Assembly: GCA_022316685.1 (NCBI GenBank)
Contig: JAKJHU010000075.1
Span: 2,666,501-2,730,500 of the forward strand
From: Progne subis subis
Lineage: Eukaryota > Chordata > Aves > Passeriformes > Hirundinidae
Length of the DNA stretch: 64,000 nucleotides
Reading direction: 5' to 3'
The notes beneath the pieces are model-generated. The model saw nothing but the letters and a program-made list of their open reading frames with translations, was not told the DNA's origin and searched no databases. The position numbers were made by a program, and so were the translations under genes. Positions 1 through 10,620 of the stretch are shown here, piece after piece (the stretch's first letter is position 1; every line of letters starts with the position of its first letter).

Positions 1-107
1 CCATGAAGAATTATGTTTGCACCATGACCAGGATGAATCATACAGCGAGTATCATCTCAGTACCAGCAGTATTCAACAAACTGAAGATCGTATCCAACTC
101 AACACCT
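1..107 (+). CDS. possible partial coding exon at the left edge (unidentified)
   Basis: Reading from base 2, the frame is open and gives a hydrophilic, Asp/Glu/Ser/Tyr-rich peptide (about 35 residues, containing HHDQDESYSEYHLSTSS). It runs into CCT|GTGAGA at 107/108, an acceptable splice donor. Past that point the same frame turns into AT-driven Ile/Phe/Leu-rich sequence and stops at 248-250, as expected of intron. The first 107 bases also look less AT-rich than what follows. I do not recognise the protein, the left exon boundary lies outside the window, and frame 1 is open here too, so this could be chance. No function is proposed. Confidence 0.25.
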
Positions 108-3100
108 GTGAGAAAATATTCATTATATTGTTCATTATATCGTTCATTAGATTTTTTCATATTCTCTGTTCAAAGTGGATTGAAATGGTGCAGCGTGTAC
201 AGCTTGTTCTCTTACTGAATTCAATGTTACTATTTGCAAGGTCCTTGTGATGTGAATATACTTTTGGAAGAGGCTTGGATTTAAGTTATCTATTTTCCTT
301 AAAGCCCTGCCTGTCACCAATTTAAGCCCTAGTATATTTTGCTGTTAAAGGATATCTCCATTTGTCTGAAATAAGGACATAAGTAAAAGAAATACTGGTA
401 GCAGAAACCCTGAAATACCCAGTTTTCAGTAATTGCAGTGTCACCATGGAAGATGATGATGATGATACGTTTGTATTACCCATCTGGTCTAAAGTGGTAA
501 TGTTCTATCATGTAGATCTTCTATTAATATAGTCAATAGTTAAAGGATATACAGGGTAGAAATACCATTGTAGAGAAACAAATGGCAATTAATAGAATTG
601 TTTAAAATTGATGGCAATGAATGCAATTGATAGGTCCTAGAAGAATAACTTTTAAAATCTTACAATTTTTTAATACATACTATTTCAAGGTATAATATTA
701 TCTTGAATAGAAGCACCAATTTTCTAGTTAAAAATCTGAATAGCTAACATTAAAATTTTAGAAACTGATATTCTGAGGCTCATTTATTATTCAAGTAGCT
801 GGATAGCTACTTTTTGGCTTTGAATTTTGATGCACATATTTCTTTTCCCTGTGGATCTTTAGAACAGAAGGATGGATGTATTGGCTCTATTTTGCTGTTC
901 TGCTTACAGAAAGAATTATGTGACGATATTCTGGCATCTGGAAAACATTGGCTTATAGTTTATTTGAATTCATTTTTCAAATTTAGACAGAAGGGTGCCC
1001 TTTTTAACCATAAGGGAATTCATACCGCCTTATTGTGCAATATAAACTGTCTAGAATAATTTGTCTCACAGAGACACATGTCTCAATAGTAAACAGAAAC
1101 TGCTTGGATTTATTATTGAGAGGGTGGAAAGTGTCTGCCAATAAATATCCATACAAATACCCATAATCAGTTCTTAATGTTCAAGATGTTTGAAGTGCTC
1201 CTGAATTCTTTGGCACCATTTCTATTGCTCCTTGAATCATCCTATCAGACTAATGTATCTCAAAACTTGACTCCAACTGGACAAAGTGGCCACTTTTTCT
1301 ATCAGCAGATGCTACAGACTCATCTGTGCTTCATATTTTTCTGAGATATTCAGTAAGACCTCATACATTAGTGATATATGTATTTCCCTTGTCTTGATGA
1401 CAAACTGTTTTGCGAATAAGAGAATATGAAGAAATACCTATCTGAAACTGAGGATCAGAGCTATGTTTATCACAGTAGAATGTTCACAAAATATTCAGTT
1501 TGTTTATACTGAAGTTTACAGCATTTATACCACAAGGGGACGAAGGAAACTGCATAAATTTCTGATCACTTGCTCATTACAATTTTTCTACAATTTTACC
1601 TTCAGTGTTAAAGGGCTCTTTTCCATTCTTCTGTTTTGCTTGTTGTCTTTTTTGATATTCACTTAGTGACCAAGAACTTTCCCACACATTTTCTATTGCT
1701 ATGTGGTTTGGGCCTTTAAACAATAGCTTGAAATATAATAAAGGCTATGGGTGCTTTTAATTCCTTCTTCTATTTTCCAAAATATATTAGCAAATTAGCA
1801 GATGAATTCTTCTTCCAAAAATCTGTAGTATAAAGGTTTATTTTCAGTTTTTTCAGAATGCCAAAGTCTGAGATACTTTTGTCAGGATGGAAATGTTTCA
1901 TGTGTATTTTTTTATAAGGAAAACAAAATTTGCATTGGACTGGTGTGCATCACTGCTTTCACATTTGGATTGCACAGGGCATAGATGAGTCAGGAAGTGA
2001 TCTTTGTGGTGTTGGCTGGATCAGCAGGATCAGGGAAAGTAATTACCTCAGGCTTCTCTGAAGAATTCTGTCCAAACCTTTCAATCACAGTCTGTTCTAG
2101 TTGTGCTGGATCAAATCAACAGTGACTTGATTAATGTCAATGAAATTACATTTCATTTGTAGTGATACTGTAAAGCATGGAACTGTAGCGGCACTGTAAG
2201 CATAGATGTTGATCTTTGTTACAGTGATGCCAATTCATTGGATATAGGCAGGAAGTTAGGAGCCCTGAATCGTCATATAATCATCCTTCTAAGAATCAAA
2301 ATGTTTACTGTTTGCTGGTGCCATTCTCTCTGAAGCATTCTTCTGTTCAAAGTAACAAGGTACTTTTGAAGAACACTGAGAGGTTTTCCCTTCTGAACTA
2401 GATTGATCAAAACCAAAAGATGACAAAGTAGAAATCTGTTGATCAAGTGTATTATATAGAGTCCACTAAGATGTAAATTATTCTTTTCTTTCTACAAATG
2501 ATCTTATCAACTCACCTTTCAAGTCACCCTCCAAATCAAAAAGGAAAAATACAAAGTCAACAAAGCTCATGCATGGATGTTAAATTCCCAGCTGTGAGTG
2601 ATTTCCTGATTAGCTTTTTTTAGATTTAGCAGTACAGATTTAAAGTGTATAGTGCCTATTTCTAAAGCTTTGTTTGCTGAATCACACAGGGCATTGTCCT
2701 AATTCACTAGGCTAAGCCACATTAAATATTTAATTCAGCAATAGAGTTGCAATTTGCTACTTAATTCCCTAGTTAAAGATCTATTTTCTCTAATGACATT
2801 GTTATTCAGAGTTAATATTTGGATGATGTTAGAGATATTGGGATGTTTTAAGATACTCTGCACCTTTACACTAACGTATTATTTACTGTGTACGATTCTG
2901 ATGGATTTGTCAGTTGAATTCAGGATGCATTTTGTTTATTTCTTAAAGGAGAATTATAAGATTATGCTATTTTTGCTAACTGCTTTGTGAAGTGGATTTT
3001 TTTGTTTGTTGGTGATTTTTGTATAAGAAGAAACTGATTTATTTGCATTATGTCTTTTTTTTTTTTGACCATTTTTGAATTGTTTAGAGAGCAAGAGAAA

Positions 3101-3305
3101 ATAAGAACTTGTGCTGTATGATCCATGTATACCAACTTGAATATTTACTAAGAATACAGAACACAGACAATAAATAAGAAGTCTAAACAACCTCAACTTA
3201 GTGGCTTCCAAAAGAGCTGAGGGCGTGGTGTGGCAATGCTGACACTGACATTGATACTTGGCGTGGTCACACACAAAGTCATTGCTAGTGTGAACGGGAA
3301 TTCAG
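108..3305. other. non-coding, no gene recognised
   Basis: AT-rich unique sequence. Open frames are short and AT-driven. A small ATG with a good Kozak context (446, followed by five GAT codons) closes after 28 codons. I saw no CR1 or LTR signature. Confidence 0.6.
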
Positions 3306-3335
3306 CAGTTCTGCTAATTGGTATTAGCAGAACTG
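3306..3335. repeat. perfect 13-bp inverted repeat, 4-nt loop
   Basis: The arm CAGTTCTGCTAAT (3306-3318) is matched exactly by ATTAGCAGAACTG (3323-3335) around the loop TGGT. The DNA or RNA could form a tight hairpin. The flanks do not extend the pairing, apart from one possible G-T wobble. No known element is recognised around it. Confidence 0.85.
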
Positions 3336-4114
3336 TATAGAAAACTTAATACTGAATCAATTTATTTCACAATACTTTCATCTTCATGCTCCCAGCTGGA
3401 GTCAGGGAGAGTTTCCAATAAGCAGGTCCTGATTTAGGAAGGCTGGTACGAAGGAAGTCACTGGGATGGAAGCAAACCTGTGCAGTTAAGAATGAGCTTT
3501 AGCGATGCTTCGAATCAAGAGTGGATGTCAGAGTTTGTTTGAGTAATGTCTGAAATCAGGGCCTTGTAAAACAAAGTGAGGGAACGAGACAGCTCTAAAT
3601 TCTATGTAAAACACCATAATTTTTTTTTTTTTTTTGTGTATATGTAAATGTCATAGTGATATTGACTTATTTATTAATTCATTTTCTTATACTATGTGCC
3701 AAGTATGTTCCTACCCTTTTGATCAGTACCTGTGAACATCAATTACTAAAAATAATGTTATGCAAAACTTGTGCATTTTAACCAGGAATATGCTATTAAT
3801 CCACTGTTGCATGTAGTTTTCAATGATTAAGAAAACCCTTTATTTAAAAAAATGTAAATGGATACCTGCAGATGTTGATGATTATATGTGGGTTTGCATG
3901 CCAAAACTCATTGTTCAGTTGTGGGCATGAAATGTATCGACTGTATTACCTCTACTGATATATTAGTAAGGTACACTTTACAAAGTAATTAACAGAGCTA
4001 TATGTAAAATTTTTCCTTTTTACTTAATTATATTGTAGTAGAGGTAACGAATGCTTCTCTGTTACCCACATTGGCTGTAGAAATTATGTTCCTATAACAG
4101 TCATTTAAAGTCAA

Positions 4115-4296
4115 TATTTATTTATGTATGTGATACAAAAAGATTGGTCTTATGTGTTTGTCCTGTTATTTAGAGGAAAAAAATATACACTTCTTGTAAA
4201 AACATTTTGTAAAAAAATATAAATGTAAATAGAGTCTGACTTCTTTTAATCACTATTTTCATGTTTAGAATTTGTACATACTGTTTATGTAATAAA
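4115..4296 (+). other. candidate 3'UTR end and polyadenylation region
   Basis: Within 180 bases there is an AU-rich nonamer-like TATTTATTTA (4115-4124), a Pumilio-type site TGTAAATA (4224-4231) and a canonical AATAAA (4291-4296). This grouping is common at the distal end of vertebrate 3'UTRs. The downstream sequence is only weakly GU-rich. It could serve a transcript from the left, perhaps the gene owning the possible exon at 1-107. In AT-rich DNA all these motifs also occur by chance, so this is a suggestion only. Confidence 0.25.
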
Positions 4297-7200
4297 CTAT
4301 CCTACATTGAAGTATTGCTATATTATCTCCTCCATACAGAATTTAGAATTTTTCTTTTCTTGAGTTGAAGAGATAGACATCTAAGAAGTCAGTGTCACAC
4401 AAAGTACCTCTGCTTCATCTAAATTTCATTGTGAATGAATTCAAACTATTTTATCTTCTCTTTACTACATAATTTTGTTTTCTTTAGGTAGTCATCAAAA
4501 TAACCTGAAAATTAATTTAAATATCATTTGAGTCAATTACATTGCAAACCACTACTGGAAGTAAAAAGTCAGGCATAAGAGCTTGTCCTTTCTCTATGCT
4601 AACTGGATAGTTCACAGTGAAGATTTGTTGATCCTTTTGTTATGCTAACTTAATTAATTAAGTTGCTGGATCTTTGCCAGTGGCCTGATCCTGCAAGCCA
4701 AGATTTTCATGATGAGTCTGTGTATGCACTAGATTTGGAGTATTTTCTGTTCTAAAGTGCAGTATCCCATGGTTTAAATTCTGTATTTTTAACAAATATC
4801 TGTCTTAGTACAAATATTTAACTGTTTCAAATTCTCATAGATGCACTGTTATTCTCAGGTACAATATCCTTAGTTTGGAGATACACCTTTGGGTATCTCT
4901 TGACTTAGCTAATAAACGTTTATTTTTTGTTTACTTGATCAAAAACTCCAGAATTTCCTGGTATTTCTGTCTCATTAGACTAACTGCTTACATTTCTGGT
5001 TTTGGTTTTCTTTTTACATAAATGAATAATATTTAGAAACACCCCTAGTGTTAAATTTCTCTGCAAGTTGGACTAGGTCTATAATATTTACTGTTGTGGT
5101 TCAGTAAATCCAGATAAGAATGACATATCACCTGAATAAGTGAATGGGTAAGTTGTCAAAATAAACGGCTGAAGTGTTCTATACACTGTAATTCGGAATA
5201 GCCATTCATTTTTTTCTTTCCGTATCTTCAAGGAAGTATTTTATTCTACATTGGATTAAAGGACATAGTGATTGGATTAAATAAAGCATATGAAATAAAG
5301 CAAATTTGCTATATATTGAATAGTAGTCATAATTTTGGGAGCGGGTTTTGCCACTTGTGCTTCTGTACAACCTGGATTTTGTGCACATAAAACCAGAAAA
5401 CTCAAAAGATTCCATTTCATAAAAAAATTAATACAGTGAAAGCATGTTCTGGTACAAAACAAACCAAACAAGCCAACCCACCCTCCATATTTCTGTTTTC
5501 TGATTACAGGTGTTGTATTGTCATTTTCTGAATCTCTGCCAGCCTCCTTGAGGAAAGCCCTTGGGCCAAAACAGTGGCTGTCAGCCCCTCGGTGGCAGGG
5601 CAGCACCTGGGAGGGAAAAGGCAGCACCAGGGAGAACAGTGAGAATGTAAGCTTTGAAACAGAGCCAATGTGCAAGGAGTGAATTGCTGTGTCCCCTTTG
5701 CATTGTGCTTAATTTCCTTCTTGCTTCCCCCCAAGGTGCTGGCAGGAGCAGAGATGAATATTTAATAGACGCCTTGCTGTAAGCATTTACTGCGAGTGCT
5801 GTGAGGCACAGAAACTAAAGAATTTATGAATGCTTTCTGTACCCAGTTCCTTACATGTGCTGGTGGTTTATTCATGTTACTTAATAACAGGCTGCATTCA
5901 GCAGGTCTTTTTTTTTTCTCAATGGAAAATCAACTTTGGTAACAGTGGACTGTCATTTTTCAGGAGGGTTAGGCAAATATGCTGTACACAAATATCCCTT
6001 TCTATTTGTGTGCAAAAGTAATTGTACAGCAAATAGAGCTTGCTTGTCTTTTGCACAAGCTGTTCAGTATTAATATGTGTGCAATAGGTTCAAAAATTTA
6101 AGTCTTTAAAATTAACTCTGATTTTGCTGATTAATAATGATGATAACATTTTAATCATATTTTCATATTTTATTTAGAAAATGTTGCCTGTTTTAAGTGG
6201 TTCAGACTGCATAATTGGTAGCAGATGCAGAGTGATAAGCTGGAATTTCCATGCAATTATTTTATGTAAGTGAAAGGTAGAGGAGGCACTGGGAACAGAA
6301 GAGCACAGGTGGCACAAAAAGAATCTGCTCATCTGCTGTATTAATTTCTTTGCCAATATCCAATTTCTACTATTAATTCCAGTATTTGTAGTCATCTGCA
6401 AACATTCAAATTAATATTTTGAATTTATTTTTTGAGACGTGCTGCAATACTTGCTTGAAATATAAATATTTCAGACTTTCAGTGAACGTGCCTGCAAGCC
6501 AAGATCTGCCAGTCCATAACCATAAAACGAATTTACAAGAAAAAAATAATCTGGTGAGTGCTAAGTTATGGACAACTGCTATTTTTGCATGGTGTTTATT
6601 GAATCATACAGTAGACAAAGAAGATCCATACACATTTTTCCCATGCTTTGAGGGAAATACCTCTTGTCAAAAGGAATAGCATTTAATTGGCGAAAGTGCT
6701 TCATGAATGGCTGAGTCACCAGAGGCTTACAGTAGATTTACACCGGTGACTGAACCCTGTATTTATTTATTTGTCTGAAGATGGTATTAATTTCTCTTGT
6801 CTTTTAAACTGGACTTGAAGGGGGTTTTAGTTTTGCTTTATAGTGGATTTGTGTGCATTACTTTTGTTGTGAAAGACTTGTCTTTGTTGCTATTCTTAGT
6901 CCTATGAGACAACTGAAAGCATGCTTCTCTTCACTGATTAATGCTGTGAAGATTTAGGCTTATGATACCTTTCCAATGGAAAAAAAAGTCCATTAAGATA
7001 ATATATATTAATGTATTCAGAACAGATTTCAGTAAAAATTTCCTTATCAGCAAAGCTATATGTTTTTTCATATAAAGAATGTTTGCAGCTGTATCTCATT
7101 TAAATTATTAGGCACAAAATATAGATTTGTAGAATAGAAGACCTGTCTTTCAGGTGCCCATGCTGGCCACAAAAAATTGTGATGAGCACATAAAATTAAA

Positions 7201-8149
7201 TATTAAATGGATAGATATAACTCATATTTGCATTGATAAATGCCATTAAGAATAATTTATGTTCAGGTTAACTAAATATGTCACACTGAGTAAAATGGAT
7301 CCCAGTTCATCTGCAAAACTTTGATAAAATCCTCAGGTGATCCCATATTTACTTTGTAGGTGATTTTCTAACATTTATTTGTAACTTTTTAAAAATATGT
7401 GGAATGAATAATTCAGAATTTTATATACAGTTGTTGGGAAACTATGAGTCAAACAACAGAATCAGTGTTTTCATTAGCTCCAGACTTTATCTAGGAGACT
7501 TGTTCTTTTATTTCAGCTAACCTCAAAATCTCTAGAAATCTCTGTCAGTTGATGGGTTGTTCAGAGCCTTGTCCTTTCATGTTTTGGAGATAATGAAGAA
7601 TGGGGATTCCGCATCCTCTCTTATTAATTACTTGCGAAACAACAGTAAGGCAAGCAATGACATCTTAAATATCAAGAAAATTTTATGGGAAAGAAAAAAC
7701 GAAAAACAAACCAACATGGCATAAACAGCTTCAGTTGTTACAGGCCTGTCAAATTACAAAGAAATTGAAAAATATTCTTTTGAAGTGAAAGCTTATTCTT
7801 TCATTCTCAGTAGGTTTGTGATTAAACCCTTCGTACACTGCCCCTGGGGGTGCAAAGCTAGAGGAAAATGAAACCTGCACCTTCTCAATACATTTTTGTC
7901 AGACATTATCTCTCAAGTCTTCAGAAATGAGAACTTGATCAGCCGTATTTCTAAAGAATTTACTGGTTGCTTAATTTGCGCAACTGTGTGAATTAGGATT
8001 CATGTGGTGTTTCACCATACTAACCTTCAATGAGTTTTTCAATATTAAACTGACAATGGCAATGGCCCATTTGTGTTGCCTCTTTTATACGCCTAACATT
8101 GTTGGTTTGAGGAACTGCAGCTACCAAAATTTTTTGTACTCCTTGGCCA
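4297..8149. other. non-coding, no gene recognised
   Basis: Unique AT-rich DNA. It contains an 18-bp perfect palindrome, AACTTAATTAATTAAGTT (4647-4664), and a G+C-richer patch at 5520-5760 followed by a stretch (about 5740-5840) that may be conserved. No open frame of note and no transposon signature seen. Confidence 0.55.
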
Positions 8150-9235
8150 GGTAGCACATTCCCCTTAGCAGGGTATGAGCTTCTGAGGAGACCAGCAAGG
8201 GCTCAGCCCAGCTCACCTGAGGCAAGTGGGTCAGGTTGCTGTGGCTCTGGCAGAGTGTGCTGGGCACCCAGCTGGCTCTGCTTGTGCCAGAGGTGTCCCC
8301 AAAGCTTGGGGATGTCAGGGAGACAGGGAGTGGCTGGCTGAGAGCAGAAAGAAAGGAGTGCCTTCAGTGAAAATGCTGTGGAAGCTATAGAGTGAGAAGG
8401 GAAGAAAGATTCAGCGCAGAGGTGCCCACTAGCCCAAGCTGGGAGAGGTGTAATGACTGCATGAGCACAGCCTTGACAAAAGGAGCAAGCGGGTCATAGA
8501 AGCCATCCTGGTCACAGGAAGATTCTCCTGCTGCTTGAGTAGAGTATGTCCACAGCAAGGGCAGAGAGGAGCCCCCTCACACCCAGTACTCCATCTTTCT
8601 GAGGAGACTCGGTGAGAGGGAGGGTGGACACTCTTACCCTGGTTTTTCTGAGTTTTTAAAGCCTTTTGAAATGGAGTCAGATCTTTTAGTTACTATAGAA
8701 TATTAGAGCAGTTTTCTACCTTTTCCCACAGATTTAACATAAACAAATCCTTTGTTTTTCATTCTCTGTCCTTTGTTTGCATATTTCTAACCTGAAAACA
8801 ATTGTAACTGACAATTGGTCTGGCCACTGAGGCTGAGGGGTGGAAACCCCAAAAAGCCAATCTTCTGCTAGACCCACAAATGTATGAAAAGTAAGAAATA
8901 AACAAAGGGGTCTCTCTCCACCTGTCTCAGCAGTGAGCTGGATTGGAAGGACCTCTGCCCTGCAAAAATCTCCTGTCTGCGTGTGACTGCTTTGTGTGTC
9001 TCGGTGACAGGACACAATGCAAAGACTGGCACAAATCCCATCCATTGTTGGAATCCATGCAGACCTTCTGCCATGGAATTTTGGTTTGCAGAAGATTCAT
9101 TGAAATACCTCTGTGTGCCACTAGCCCAGGCATCTGCAGATGCAGACCTGCAACTCTGGGACCTCAGTGCAGAGTATCACCATGCTGGGGTACTAAATGG
9201 GACTAAAGTAAAAGGAAGACAGGTGTGAATTTTGG
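8150..9235. other. G+C-richer block, possibly an old LTR or other repeat
   Basis: This block is clearly richer in G+C than both sides. Its right half has features of an LTR 3' part in plus orientation: a CCAAT-type motif (ccaat near 8859), then AATAAA at 8897-8902 followed by a pyrimidine-rich stretch and a run of CTG/CTC-rich sequence. I could not find both ends or a target duplication, and I do not recognise the family. A diverged unique sequence is the alternative. Confidence 0.3.
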
Positions 9236-10059
9236 TCTCCCTGCACATCTCTTCACTGTGCATTTGGACATCTCAAGGTATAGTCAGGCTGCCCAAAAAC
9301 ACAGTAATTGTGCCACTGACATGGAAGAGCATGTAAAGAGCAAAGAAAGCTGCTTCTGGTCTCTATCAAGCTGCTATCATTATTCTAGTAAACTCTCCCA
9401 CAGTACATATGGAATAAGTATATACTCCCATGGAATACTTAGGTTTCTCTTAAATTAACAGATTCATAGCTTGAGTAAAGATAATTTCTTAAGCCACTGT
9501 GGGAAGAAACCTATATTAAAATGACTTAAGGGGGAACAAGAAATATTTTAATGAGGTAAAGACTGAAAAAAAAATATGATTCAGAGAACCTTAACTTTCT
9601 TTTACATATTACTTGGACATCAGGAAATTATGGAAATACATAATGAATGAAGTGACAAAACCTTCAGAAACTTGAAGAGAACATTTCTGCAAATTCTGTA
9701 CTGTCAATCTGTGTAATATGTTTCTAATGTGTCATGAGAACCAAAAAACTACTTGTACAATGTTTAGACACCTTTAGTTGCACCATTTCAGTGAGGCTGG
9801 AGATTTTGGAATGCTGCCATTATTTATTAACATTATATCACTGTTAATACATTTTAATGCTGTTAAGAAATGTATGTATGGCTTAGCTAAATCATGACTA
9901 ACATCATCCCTGAAAGGCCCACTACACTGTCAGTTTAGTAATGACTGCTGCATTGGGGTTTCCACGTTCTTTAGCCAGATGAGCAGAAAGAATGGCAAAA
10001 ATGTATAAGCAAAAGGCATGAAAAGAGATCCCTTGTTTCATGATTTTAAGCCATTATTG
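9236..10059. other. non-coding, nothing recognised
   Basis: AT-rich sequence between the G+C-richer block and the protease-like relic. No supported feature. Confidence 0.6.
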
Positions 10060-10620
10060 CCAGATTTAGGCCAAGCTTCTTCCAGTTCCTTTTAATCTCC
10101 TTGTCAATGACCGTGATTTAGTTAAGGGTTTCAGTTTCTGGAATCCTATTAGTGCTAAGTTTGTTGAAGGCACACGCCTTCCCTGTGTCACTGAGGTAGA
10201 CTTTGCACAAAAAAAGGCAACTCCTATGTCCCCAGGGCTACTGAGCACTATCCGTAACCACTCCATCTGGTTCCAGGGATCATCTCTTGCAAAGTCTCTT
10301 TACAAATCACAGTCACCTCTGCCCTTAAATCCATTTTACATTTAACAGTAGCATTGCCAGATTTGAAACCAACAAACCAAACCTGCTTATCATTGTTGAC
10401 TTTGAAAACAGATCTTTGGTTCTGTGAATGACTCACCCTTTATTTGGTGATTTTTCTAATTCTTTCTTTATGAGAGACAATCCTTCTGATTTTCATTTAC
10501 ACATCCTGGATGTTGACAGCTTCTGTTGTCTGAGCCTCTGTCTTCTCTGCTGTGTTCTTCCTTGCCCCTAAGAGCCAAAATTCTGCCATGGGAAGTCCAC
10601 TCTTCTAAAATACTTTTTTA
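10060..10620 (-). pseudogene. relic resembling a retroelement aspartic protease (retropepsin)
   Basis: Two minus-strand open frames (10248-10436, then 10066-10266) overlap by about 19 bases in different frames. The first contains VKCKMDLRAEVTVICKETLQ, which resembles the active-site strand of retropepsins (DTGA[DE]VTVI): the catalytic Asp and the AEVTVI strand are kept, but Thr-Gly is replaced by Leu-Arg. The second has LSSPG early and TNLALIGFQKLKPL later, which fit the glycine turn and the NLLG.xAIxxLxL segment seen in Ty3/Gypsy-like proteases. The frame change and altered active site mean it cannot encode a working enzyme. Upstream sequence on the same strand (to about 10620) may be the remains of the preceding Gag end, but this is weak. 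The similarity is by eye; a search is needed to exclude chance. Confidence 0.38.

Noticed and set aside
446..532. 28-codon frame with a good Kozak context and five Asp codons
   Set aside because: Too short, ends in AT-driven sequence, and rests on a GAT repeat. No evidence of transcription.
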